DNA of 32,542 nt from an uncultured Mycoplasmatota bacterium (GTDB lineage: Bacteria; Bacillota_I; Bacilli_A; Mycoplasmatales; Mycoplasmoidaceae). Of the stretch, positions 1 to 10,649 are shown piece after piece. Made by a program: the position numbers and the translations under genes. The DNA is taken from contig CATDIL010000006.1 in assembly GCA_949517355.1 (NCBI GenBank), positions 1 to 32,542 of the forward strand, read 5' to 3'. A model generated the notes under the pieces. It saw only the letters and a list, made by a program, of their open reading frames with translations, had not been told where the DNA came from and made no database searches. Position 1 is the stretch's first letter, and each line of letters starts with the position of its first letter.

Positions 1-1
1 A

Positions 2-1768
2 TCAACAATTCCAGATTTTATTGAAAATTTAACCTTTGCAGAAGGTTCTAAATGTACTTCAATTAGTGATCGCGCTTTTGAACTATCACCTATCACTTCT
101 ACAACTTTTCCAAATTGTTTAACTACAATTGGTGTTTCTGCTTTTGAAAATTCTAAATTAACTTCTATAGTATTACCTAGTAGTTTAACAACAATAGGTG
201 CTTTAGCTTTTAATGGTTGCTCACTTTTAAATCGTATTACTTGAGATGCTTGAAGTGGTCACATTAATCTACAAACATCTTCATTCTCTAATGTTTTTGA
301 AGGCATTGGGAAAGTTGTTGTAACCAACCCTAGTGGACATGGCGGTGCAAAATTGCTACAATATTTATATGAAAATGGCGGGTTACCAGCAACATGAATA
401 GGGGCTTTACCTGATGCTGTTTATAACATAGATGAAAATAATGTTTTATTAGGATTTAAAAATGAATTTTTAAATGATCCTGAAGTTTATAGTCAATATG
501 ATATTATGCAAATTCCAGCAAGAGTAACAAAAATTAGTGGAAATGCTTTTTATAATAATTCTGCATCAACAATTCCATCTTTTATCAAAAATTTAACTTT
601 TGCTGAAAATTCTAATTGTTCATCTATTGATCACTCCGCTTTTCGTTCTTGCTCATCATTGGTTTCAGCTGATATTTCAAAAGCGAATAATCTAACACAA
701 ATTAATCAATCTGCATTTATGGAATGTTCTTCATTAACTTCTATTGATTTTTCAAGTACTGTAACATCTGTTGATTTAAATGTTTTTAATGATTGTCCTA
801 GTTTAAATAGTATTATATGAGATCGTTGAACTGGTTCATTCCGTTTTTTATCTAGCGATGCATTCAGTGGTGTTTGTCCAACTGGCGGAATAGTGACTAT
901 AACTAATACTAGTGGTGAACATAGTGAAAATGAATTGCTTCAATGTTTACATGATAATGGTGGGTTACCAGAGAGTTGATTACCTTTACCAGATGAAGTT
1001 TATAATATAGACGAAAATAATGTTTTGCGAGGTTTTACTCAAGAATTTTTAGATAATCCATCTGCTTATGGTGAACGTAGTGTTATGCAAATTCCAGCAA
1101 GAGTAAGATGTGTTGCTGACAATGCTTTTTTTATTCCCGATTCTTCTCAACCAACATCAACAATTCCATCATTTATTACAAAATTAACTTTTGCTAAAGG
1201 ATCTCAATGTTCTACAATTGGTCAAAGTGCTTTTAGAGCATCAGGAACTTCAGGACAAGAGCCTGGTGAAATTACTTACATTGATTTATCGAATTGCACT
1301 AATTTGTTATCAATAGGACAAAGTGGTTTTTGTAGACGTAATAAATTAACTTCTATTAAGTTTCCTAACAATTTATCTTCAATTGGTATGAATTCCTTTG
1401 GATGATGTTATTCTTTAACAACAGTTAATTTATCAAATTGTAATAATTTATCATTAATTGATAGAAACGCTTTTACCCGGTGCAGTAAATTAACTTCTGT
1501 AGTTTTTCCAAGTAGTCTTACTGAAATAGGTATGAATGCTTTTAATTATTGTGTAGTTTTAAATTCTATCATATGAGATGGATGATCAGGTAATACCACC
1601 TGCGGTTATGCATTTTCATCATATTCCACGGGAACTGAAGGCTGCACTATTCTTTCACTAAATCCTATTGATAATGATCACAACAGTGCTGCTTTGCTTC
1701 AATACCTTATAGATAATGGTAATTTAAATAGTGAACGATCAACTGCTGCAGATCCGGAATTAAATTAG
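2..1768 (+). CDS. BspA-like leucine-rich-repeat surface protein, 5'-truncated by window
   Basis: The frame is open from the left edge to TAG at 1766-1768 (588 residues visible) when TGA is read as Trp. The N-terminus and any signal peptide lie outside the window. The protein consists of LRR_5/BspA (Treponema-type LRR) units of the form 'L..I....F..C..L..I.(F/L)P..L..I...AF'. These are grouped in three large modules whose anchor TIPxFI..LTFA starts at nt 5, 569 and 1160. Modules end with IxWDxWxG and a linker LLQxLxxNGGLP..W...LPD.VYNIDENNVL.GF (linkers near nt 353, 935, 1694). The protein ends soon after the third linker. The family is typically surface-exposed and adhesive; function here is inferred. 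Nucleotides 50-216 are identical, inverted, to part of the LRR locus at the right edge. Confidence 0.85.
50..216 (+). repeat. 167-bp perfect inverted repeat, left copy
   Basis: Read by eye, this stretch equals the reverse complement of 32085-32251 with no mismatch. Identity ends with mismatches at 46 and 49 on the left and at 217 on the right. It encodes the same LRR residues in the same frame in both genes. Confidence 0.93.
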
Positions 1769-1832
1769 TTTTATAGGATAATTTTGATATAGAGTTTTTT
1801 AAATATATTTATTATTTAATTTGCATTATTGC

Positions 1833-1838
1833 TATAAT
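1833..1838 (+). promoter_or_regulatory. Extended -10 promoter element of eno-pfkA
   Basis: TATAAT preceded by TG one base upstream (TGCTATAAT, an extended -10). It lies 29 nt before the eno ATG. No convincing -35 is seen. An AGGAG Shine-Dalgarno follows at 1856-1860. Confidence 0.6.
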
Positions 1839-1867
1839 TTATATTATTAATATATAGGAGATAAAAA

Positions 1868-3232
<1,365 letters not shown>

Positions 3233-3239
3233 TTTTTAT

Positions 3240-4256
3240 ATGGCTAAGAAATCTACTAAAGTAAAAAAGATCGCAATATTAGCATCAGGTGGTAATTCAC
3301 CTGGTATGAATAATGCTGTTATTGCTTTATGTAAGAAAGCAATAGCTAAAAAAATTACTCCGTATGTTATTTATGATGGTTACAAAGGATTACTTGAAGA
3401 AAAATTTGTCTTAATCGACCAAGAAAAATTACTTCATATTGAAGAATATAATTCACGTGGTAATATTTTCATTGGATCAGCGCGTAGTCTTGATTTTTAT
3501 AAACCAGAAGTAAAAACTAAAGCTGGTAAGATTTTAAAAAATCATGGAATTGATGTTTTATTTGCTGTTGGAGGAGATGGTACATATAAAGGTGCTGCTG
3601 GTCTTCATAAATATGGTAAAGTTAATGTTATGGGTTTACCAGGAACAATTGATAATGATATTTCAAGCAGTGAACAAACCATTGGTTTCTTTACTTGTTT
3701 AAACAGAATTGTTAATACAATTGATGCATTAAGAGATTCATTTGATTCTCATAGTGGTGTATGTTTTTGTGAAGTAATGGGTAGAGGATTTAGCGATCTT
3801 GCAATTTACGCTGGTGTTGCTACTGATGTAGAAGCTATTGTTACAAAAGATAATCTTAAAACTAAAGAAGAATTCTTAAAGATTGCAAACGAAACTAAAA
3901 ACAACGGTAAACGTTCATGTTTATTTGTAATTACTGAAAGTCTATATGGTAAAGATGGTTTACCATCATTACAAGAAATGGCTAAATATATCGAAAAAGA
4001 AACTGGCAGAGTAACAAGAGTTAATGTTATTGGTCATGTTCAACGTGGTGGAACAACTGATGCATGAGATCGTGCTAATGCTGCATTAATGGCATACAAA
4101 GCCATGGATTGTGTTTTATCTGGTAAGTTTAATAGAGTTATTTCAATGATTAAAGGTCAAATTGTAGATATTGATATTACGAAAGCAACAAATGCAAGTA
4201 GAAAGAAAAACAAGATGAATATCTTGAAAGAACATAAAGAAGTTTGTTTAATTTAA
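3240..4256 (+). CDS. pfkA: ATP-dependent 6-phosphofructokinase
   Basis: Phosphorylates fructose 6-phosphate to the 1,6-bisphosphate. The product is 338 residues, near the family norm of about 320. Visible motifs: N-terminal GGNSPGMN (usual GGDAPGMN, Asp to Asn), GSARSLDF, the nucleotide-binding VGGDGTYKGA, the catalytic PGTIDNDI, VMGRGFSDLA (usual GRxCGxLA) and VIGHVQRGGTTDAWDR. The ATG lies 7 nt after the eno stop without a Shine-Dalgarno, suggesting translational coupling or read-on transcription from the eno promoter. A hairpin terminator follows. The family call is secure; the substitutions at GGD and GRxCG are unusual and could affect regulation. Confidence 0.93.
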
Positions 4257-4263
4257 TTTTTAA

Positions 4264-4292
4264 GACACAGGGTTAATGCTCTGTGTTTTTTC
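4264..4292 (+). terminator. Rho-independent terminator after eno-pfkA
   Basis: Stem ACACAG (4265-4270) pairs with CTGTGT (4281-4286), extended inward by G-U and G-C pairs to a TAAT loop. A T-run follows at 4285-4291. Confidence 0.85.
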
Positions 4293-4305
4293 TTATAATT
4301 TTAAT

Positions 4306-5196
4306 ATGAAAGTTTTAATTAGTCCTGCAAACTATGAAAACGCTCTCGATCTTATTAACATCAATACTGATTATTTAATTATTGGTCAAGAAGGTTTTTC
4401 TGTAAGAAAAAATTATGATTTTTCTTTTGAAGAATTAGAAAAGATAATTTCTCAAAAGAAAGATTCAAAAATTCTTATTTTAGTTAATAGAATCTTTTTT
4501 GAAGAAGACATTGATTCTTTGACTAAATACTTAGTTAATTTATCTAAATTAAACATTGATGGAATTATCTTTGCTGATTTTGGAGTGATTCAAATTTGTA
4601 ATGAACAAAACTTAAAATTTAATTTTTTTTATAATCCTGAAACATTAGTTACAAATTATGGAAGCTTTGATTTTTATTTAAGAAATAAAATTAACAACGT
4701 CTTTGTTTCAAGAGAATTAAGAAAAAAAGAAGTTTTAGAAATCTTAGACAATAAAAATCAAATGAATGTTGCTATCCAAGCAGCAGGATATTCATTTATT
4801 ATGGAATCTAAATGAAAGATGATCGAAAATTTTAATCAAGAATATAACCTTCAAATTTCAACAAATAAAAAACTATTTTTAAGTGAAGAAACAAGAAATT
4901 TTCCAACAATTATTTATCAAGATAAATATGGAACATATTTATATACAGCCTACAGTTTATCAACAATTAAGTTTTTAGATGAATTAAATAAATTAGACTA
5001 CTTATACATTGATTCGTTTTTACATGATGCTAATTGAACATTAGAAATTACTAAATTATATAGGCAAGTAATTAATAATCCAACCGGCATTGATAAATAT
5101 GAATCATTAGAAAAACAAATTTGTAAAAACGAATCTGTTAATAATGGATTTTTAGGAGACACCAGAGATATGGTGTATTTAAGAGATGAAAAATAA
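4306..5196 (+). CDS. trhP1: U32-family protein, cluster-less partner (TrhP1/YrrN-like)
   Basis: A 296-residue protein beginning MKVLISPANYENA, with the TIM-barrel-like layout of U32 peptidase-family proteins. It lacks the U32 cysteine signature, as does B. subtilis YrrN (TrhP1, about 309 residues). That protein acts with YrrO (TrhP2) in prephenate-dependent 5-hydroxylation of wobble uridine in tRNA. The next gene is the cluster-bearing U32 partner and overlaps by 11 nt, matching the yrrN-yrrO pair. The ATG at 4306 is chosen over an in-frame ATG at 4276, which falls inside the upstream terminator hairpin. Its two TGA codons (4813, 5035) are Trp. Function is inferred from pairing and length. 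Confidence 0.7.
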
Positions 5197-6385
5197 AATT
5201 GAATTACTATCACCAGCTGGTGACATTATTAAAGGTAAATACGCTTTAAATTATGGAGCAGATGCTATTTATTTAGGAGCTAAAGCTTATTCGCTAAGAG
5301 CAAGGAGTTCTAACTTTGATTTTAAAGAAGTAGCAGAAATCATTAACTATGCTCATTCATTAAATAAAAAAGTATATCTTGTAACAAACATCGTTTGTCA
5401 TAATGGTCATCTAAGTGCTTTTAATGGTTTTATAAAACAAATTATTCCACTTAAACCAGATGCGTATATTTGCACTGATCCATTCATTATGGATCGTATT
5501 AGACAATATGATAAGAATGCAGAGATTCATGTTTCTACTCAACAATCAATATGTAATTCTAAAGCTGCATTATTCTTTAAGAATAATGGATGCAAAAGAA
5601 TTGTTTTAGCTCGTGAGAATAGCTATGATGAAATAGTTAAAATGATTCAAGCATTAAAAAATGCTATAGATATAGAACATTTTATTCATGGAGCATTATG
5701 TATTGCTTATTCAGGTAGATGCATGATCAGCAATAATTTTTCATTAAGAGATTCTAATGTTGGAGGTTGTGCTCAAAGTTGTAGATGAGTTTACAAAATT
5801 TATGATGAATCTAAAACTTATTCAAATAAGTTTACCATGTCAGCTAAAGATATGAATCAAATATCTAACATGCCAAAATTAATAGATTCTGGAATTAAAT
5901 CTTTTAAGATCGAAGGTAGAATGAAATCAGAATATTATATTGCCACTGTTGTTAATACTTACCGTAAACTAATTGATGAATATTTAACAACAAGTCAAAT
6001 AAAAGATATGAATAAGTATCTTGATGAAATCAAAAATGCTGAAAATAGACCAACAGCACAAGGCTGGTTTGATGGTCATCCAAATAAAGATGAAATGCTT
6101 TATCATGATGTGCAAACTAAAGTCAATCAAATTTTTGCTTTTGTTGTTTACAAAAAAATCTCGAATAACACTTATGAAGTTATTTCAAGAAATAACTTTA
6201 ACAAAGATATGGAATTTACTATTATTGGTCCAAACCATCAGAACATTAAAACAAAAATTAAATTAATTAAAGATGAGCTAGGTAATTTAATTTCCGTAGT
6301 TAAAACACCAATGAGCAAGATAAGTATTACATTTGATCAACAGCTTGAGTTAGATAAAAATGATATAGCAAGAATTGCTAAATAA
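5186..6385 (+). CDS. trhP2: U32-family Fe-S protein (TrhP2/YrrO-like tRNA hydroxylation)
   Basis: A 399-residue U32 family member. The family signature E-x-F-x2-G-A-L-C-x6-C is present as EHFIHGALC...GRC with Cys172 and Cys179. GGCAQSC adds Cys195 and Cys199, the four cysteines expected to ligand a [4Fe-4S] cluster. The N-terminus ELLSPAGD and GADAIYLGAKAYSLRA, and the later SAKDM and FKIEGRMKSEYY, are typical of YrrO/TrhP2 and YegQ/RlhA-type enzymes. These are now known as RNA hydroxylation proteins rather than proteases. It overlaps the preceding gene by 11 nt (ATG inside its last codons), so the two are probably translated together. Its cluster is a plausible client of the SUF machinery in this window. 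Confidence 0.82.
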
Positions 6386-6532
6386 TTTCTTGTTTAGTAT
6401 CATTTTTAATAAAAATCAAAAAAATTTTTTATTCTTAAACAATTGAAAATATAGGGTTTTAGAACAGCTTGTAAAAATTTTTTATAAAAATAGCCTCTTT
6501 GAACCATAGATATATATATGAGAGGACAAATA
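6386..6532. other. Intergenic, AT-rich, no hairpin terminator seen
   Basis: 147 bases between the U32 pair and the small duplicated gene. It has A/T runs around 6418-6432 and a TATATATATG stretch at 6511-6520 that could act as a -10 for the downstream gene. No ORF is supported. Confidence 0.4.
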
Positions 6533-6811
6533 ATGAAGAATTCAAACAAAGAAACTATTCTTATTAAGAATATTGAACAATTAAAACAAACAATTAAAGA
6601 TAGATCATATAATAATTATGAATTTGTCGAACCTATTATGATTAAAGGTGTTAAATATTCTAAACCACAACCAAAAGCTCCAGAATGATTTTCAAATTGG
6701 GTTAAAAACCAATATGAAAAAGATATTAAACACATTAATAATCGTTTAGATAAACATGATCAATTATTTGAAATGGTTCTTGGTCAGTTCAAGAAGCATA
6801 AATGAATTTAA
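6533..6811 (+). CDS. Small charged protein with C-terminal coiled coil, intact paralog
   Basis: A 92-residue protein starting MKNSNKETILIKNIEQLKQ, preceded by a good Shine-Dalgarno (AGAGGA, 6521-6526), which most genes here lack. It has a basic N-terminal segment, a central motif PIMIKGVKYSKP..KAPEWF with TGA as Trp, and a C-terminal heptad-like stretch INNRLDKHDQLFE. This layout (conserved head, Pro-Glu-Trp hinge, coiled-coil tail) resembles the mycoplasma UPF0134/DUF16 proteins, but I cannot confirm membership. A diverged second copy follows 330 bp downstream. Function unknown; soluble, no membrane segment. Confidence 0.7.
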
Positions 6812-6862
6812 TAATCTTAAAAACAGTTTCTTTGTCTCTCGTATGTAAAAGAAGGACAAATA

Positions 6863-7138
6863 ATGAACAATTCAAACAAAGAAACTATTCTTATAAAGAA
6901 TATTGAACAATTAAAACAAACGATTAAAAACAAATCTTATAATAATTATGAATTAGTTTAACCGATTATGATTAAAGGTGTTAAATGTTCTAAACCAGAG
7001 CCTAAAGCTCCAGAATGATTCACAGAGTTTGCTAATGAAGTTAGAGCAAACTTTAACAAAGTTAATAATCGGTTAGACAATGTAGAAAAACGTTTAAATG
7101 AGCACGATCTAATATTTAAGCGTAACAAACTAATATAG
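6863..7138 (+). pseudogene. Nonsense-disrupted tandem copy of the small coiled-coil gene
   Basis: A duplicate of the upstream gene, shifted 330 bp and including its AAGGACAAATAATG start region. The copies match for nearly all of the first 30 codons. At 6959-6961 the GAA (Glu) codon of the intact copy is TAA. After the stop the frame stays open to TAG at 7136-7138 and still encodes PIMIKGVK, KAPEWF and a coiled-coil tail NNRLDNVEKRL. The tail differs from the first copy, so the paralogs diverged before the mutation or recombined. An in-frame ATG at 6968 could restart translation of a 57-residue tail protein. Confidence 0.8.
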
Positions 7139-7154
7139 CTTGTAAATAGGATTT

Positions 7155-8135
7155 TTATTTAGATTTTCTAATAATTGCTTGATAAGCAGTGATGTACGAA
7201 AGTTTTACTACATCTTCAGTAGAGGCGCCACGACTCAAATCATTAACCGGTAAATCTAATCCAATTAGTACTGGACCAATAGCATCATATCCACCCATTC
7301 TTTGAGCAATTTTGTAACCAATATTACCAGCATCAATGTTAGGGAATACATAAATTTTAGCGTTTGTATCCCAATTTAAAGCTTTAGCTTTTTTGTGCAT
7401 TACTTGTGGGACAAATGATGCATCAAATTGAATTTCACCAAAGATTTGAAAAGCTTTCGCTTCTTCGTCATTTTTCAACAATTCATATGCACCTCTTACT
7501 TTATCAACTGATTCTCCGGCACCACTTCCAGCAGTCGAATAACTTAATAAAGCAATTTTTAAATTAGTCATTGACACTATGTCTTTTGCAAAGAAACCTA
7601 GCATCTTAGCAATATTTGCTAATTGTGTTGAGTCAGGATACAAATTAATTGCACAATCGCCAAATATGTATTGATCATCTCCTTTTTCTAGTACAAATGC
7701 ACTACAAACTAATTTTGCTCCAGGAGCAGTTTTGATAATTTGAAGAGCAGGTTTTAAGGTATCCTTTGTAGAATATTGAATACCACAGATTTCTCCATCT
7801 GCTTCTCCCATTTTTACCATTAATGAAGCTAAGTAATTTGGTTGTTTTGCTAATTGTTTAGCTTGATCTTCAGTCATCCCTTTTGCTTTTCTACATTCAT
7901 ACAAGAATGTAGCATATTTTGTTAAATCCATTTTTTCAATTACTACATAATCTAAATCAATTCCTGAAAACACTTCAGTTTCTGTTCTGAAAATCAAAAT
8001 TGGTCTAACTATGTTGTTTGCTTTCAATTGTTTAGCAGCGTCATAAATGCTTTGATCTCAACCTTCTGCATAAACAATTGCTGGTTTATATTGATTGTTT
8101 GCTAATTTTTTATTTAAAGTGTCTGTAAAACTCAT
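7155..8135 (-). CDS. pta: Phosphate acetyltransferase
   Basis: Interconverts acetyl-CoA plus phosphate with acetyl phosphate, the first step of acetate/ATP production. The product is 326 residues, the normal size of the single-domain enzyme. Starting at ATG 8133-8135 it reads MSFTDTLNKKLANNQYKPAI, with a TGA Trp at 8058-8060. Family features: SYSTAGSGAGESVDKVRGA, GEIQFDASFVPQVMHKKA, FPNIDAGNIGYKIAQRMGGYDAIGP and the closing LDLPVNDLSRGASTEDVV. It is transcribed divergently from coaD across 61 bp. Acetate kinase is not in this window. Confidence 0.95.
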
Positions 8136-8170
8136 AATATTTCTTTCATTTCTTAATACCATTAATTATA

Positions 8171-8176
8171 TATAAT
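8171..8176 (+). promoter_or_regulatory. Putative -10 for coaD in the pta/coaD divergent gap
   Basis: TATAAT, inside the palindromic TAATTATATATAATTA, 20 nt before the coaD ATG. The palindrome means the opposite strand carries a similar element for pta. Confidence 0.4.
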
Positions 8177-8196
8177 TAATTTACGCTTTTACATTC

Positions 8197-8634
8197 ATGA
8201 AAAACGCTATTTTTCCAGGTTCATTTGATCCTATTCATGGAGGTCATATTGACATAATCAAACGTGCTAGTAAATTATTTGATAATTTATATATTGTTGT
8301 TTCAGTAAATATTAGTAAAAAATCAAAACCTCTTAAAGAGCGTTATTTAGAAACTAAGAAAGTAGTTGATGGTTTAAAATTAAAAAATGTTAAAGTTTTT
8401 ATGAACGAAAACTTTACAATTGATTTTGCAAATAAACACAAATGCAAATATATTGTTCGTTCATTAAGAGACACAAAAGACTTTAAATATGAATTAACAA
8501 TGGCTCAATCTAACTATAAGTTAGAGAGCAATTTAGAAACAATATTGTTTTTTTCTAATCCTTCCTTAACTAATATTTCTTCTCATGCTATTAGAGAAAT
8601 ACAAAAGAATATGAAAGCTTTAAAAAAGGATTAA
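8197..8634 (+). CDS. coaD: Phosphopantetheine adenylyltransferase
   Basis: Transfers AMP from ATP to 4'-phosphopantetheine, the penultimate CoA step. The product is 145 residues, slightly shorter than E. coli CoaD (159). Motifs: nucleotidyltransferase FPGSFDPIHGGHIDII (G-x-F-D-P-x2-x-GH), YIVRSLRDTKDFKYELTMAQSNYKL, and the C-terminal NISSHAIREI replacing the usual ISSS-x-xRE. No Shine-Dalgarno is seen before the ATG. Its stop overlaps the stop of the convergent CBS membrane gene by 4 nt. coaX lies on the other side of that gene, so two CoA-pathway steps are encoded close together. Confidence 0.95.
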   Translation: MKNAIFPGSFDPIHGGHIDIIKRASKLFDNLYIVVSVNISKKSKPLKERYLETKKVVDGLKLKNVKVFMNENFTIDFANKHKCKYIVRSLRDTKDFKYELTMAQSNYKLESNLETILFFSNPSLTNISSHAIREIQKNMKALKKD

Positions 8635-9872
8635 AGTTTTGTTATTTCGTATTTTAAGCTATTACCTTTTTGAGATTTTACAACCATTACCGAAAAGTTT
8701 TTATTTTCATAATGATCATGTCATTTGTTATGAGAGAATTTAAAGATTGACTTTAAATATGTTTCTAAAGTAATCTTTTTATTTTTAATCTTAATACCTA
8801 TATGTTCTAACATAAAGTTATAAGCATTAACATCAGGATCTACAACTCATGTAAATGAGTTGATTGTTTGAATAGTGTTAACTAAATCTTTTTCATCATA
8901 AATTTTACCAACTAATTGCTCAAGAATAATTTCCATAGTAATAATTCCTGATAGTTTCTTAGAATCTTTTTTATTAACAACACCTAACATGTGAGTGTTA
9001 GTTCGTTGCATTATTCTTAATGCATCATCTAAGTTTGTATTGCATGTAACAAAATGTAATGGATTTAAAAAATCATTTATCTTAAATGATTTACTAATAT
9101 TTTTGTTGATCGCTCAAGCTTCTAAAATGTCTTTTCCTAAAATGAAGCCAATTGCTCTATCACGATTATTAATCACTGGCATTCTAGAATATTGAGTTTT
9201 AGTAAATTTTTTCATAATATCTGTAAAATTATCAGAAGTATCAATATATACATATCTTCTAACCATAGCACTTGACACAGGTGTATCGTCAAATTTTAAA
9301 GCATTACTTACTAAACTAGCTTCGTCTCTTTCTAAAACACCTTCTTTTTGAATCTCTTTTACAAGATACTTAACTTCTCTTTCACTTGCTGTTAATTGTT
9401 TAGTATCTTTATCAAATATCAGAAAGAAGATATAACTAATTGGAAAAAATAAATAGTAAAACGCAAGAATTGTTCATCAAAAATAATTCATTCATTCTAG
9501 TGAACGTTTTCTAGCAATTGATTTTGGTAAATATTCACAGAAAATTAAAACTATAAAAGCTAGCACACCTGTTGCTAATGCTACATAAATAGCTTGTCCG
9601 TTTGCTTCTACTACATATGTCACCAAAGAAGAAACTACAATATTGCAAATGGTGTTACCAACAAGAATTGCTCCCAGTGTAAGTGAATAGTTATTAAGTA
9701 TCTTAATAACAGATTTATTTTTAATGGAATCTAATTTAGTGTTATTAGTTCATGACAATCACTGATAAGGCTTAATATTAGTAATCGATATTTCATTACC
9801 AGAGAAAAGACTACTTAAAATACTTAATAAAACTATAAATATAGAAACAATAATGTTGGTGCCAATACTCAT
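8631..9872 (-). CDS. CorC/HlyC-like membrane protein (DUF21-CBS pair-CorC_HlyC)
   Basis: A 413-residue protein, start ATG 9870-9872. The first ~150 residues form a DUF21 transporter-type membrane region with hydrophobic helices, an N-terminal FSGNEISITNI motif (usual FSG.E.A), and FCEYLPKSIARKRS, the conserved E..PK segment. A linker TASEREVKYLVKEIQKEGVLERDEASLVSNAL leads to two CBS motifs (SSAMVRRYVYID..., RMPVINNRDRAIGFILGKDIL; HMLGVVNKKDSKKLSGIITMEIILEQLVG). A short CorC_HlyC-type tail ends the protein. The family is implicated in Mg2+/Co2+ efflux or homeostasis and historically called hemolysin-related. The stop overlaps coaD's stop. Only 29 bp separate its ATG from that of coaX. Confidence 0.88.
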
Positions 9873-9887
9873 ATAATATATTTTATA
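9872..9887. promoter_or_regulatory. Interlocked divergent -10 elements, CBS protein gene / coaX
   Basis: On the plus strand TATAAT (9872-9877) is 24 nt before the coaX ATG and shares a base with the ATG of the opposite gene. On the minus strand TATAAA (9882-9887) lies 9 nt before that gene's ATG. Both are inferred from sequence alone. Confidence 0.4.
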
Positions 9888-9901
9888 AAATTAAATCATT
9901 T

Positions 9902-10648
9902 ATGAAACTAATTATTGATGCTGGTAATACAAATATTAAAATTGGTTATTACAAGAATAATAGACAAATTAACTTTGTTAATTTTCCTAAAGAAAACATT
10001 GAAAAAATTTCTTTACCAAAAGTTAATGAAAAAATTAGTTTAGTTGCTATTGGTAGTGTAATTCCTAGTTTTAATGAAAGAATTTCAAACAAGATTTATA
10101 AGGTTTATAAAATAAAACCAATTATTATTTCTAATAAAATGTTTACCAAACATTTTGATCTAAAAAAATTTGATCTTAATGAAATTGGCACTGACATTTT
10201 AGGGCTTGCTTTATATTTGAAGGCTAACTATAAAAAAGCTATGGCTATTAGTTTTGGAACAGCCATATTCTCAGTAGCTGTAAACAATAAACAAATTTAC
10301 GGTGTAATGATTGCTCCTGATTTTTTATTAGCTCTTGATGATTTAAATAAGTTAACTGAATTGACAAGAACCAATAATTTTAACAAAAATAAAAAAATAC
10401 ATAACTGATTTAAATTTGGTAATAACACTCCAAAAGCGCTAGCAGCAGGAATTAATCACTTATCTAAAGGGTTTATTGATAATATGTATGATTATGCTAA
10501 AAAGGAAATTAAAGTTAATAAACTTTATGTTTGTGGCGGAAGAAGTAAAGAAATCTATTTTTTAAATTCTAAAGAATATAACAAAAAAATAATAACCTTG
10601 TCTGATCCGATCATTGAAGGTTATTATTATTTGGTTAAATCTTTATAG
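9902..10648 (+). CDS. coaX: Type III pantothenate kinase
   Basis: Phosphorylates pantothenate, the first CoA step. The product is 248 residues, typical of CoaX. The ASKHA-fold phosphate-1 motif IIDAGNTNIKIG is at residues 4-15 with Asp6. EIGTDILGLA carries Asp98, the expected catalytic position in the G-x-D motif. The third motif reads ISFGTA (117-121), where most CoaX have (I/V)D-x-GTA; here Asp is Ser. The C-terminal YVCGGRSKEIYF is the adenine-side GG motif. One TGA Trp is at 10406. The stop is 1 nt from the stop of the convergent lipoprotein gene, with no terminator between. Call secure by overall pattern. Confidence 0.88.
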
Positions 10649-10649
10649 A

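Noticed and set aside
6415-6440. A-run/T-run near 6415-6440 as a terminator
   Set aside because: AAAAAAATTTTTT has no GC stem or loop; it is more likely simple AT-rich sequence.
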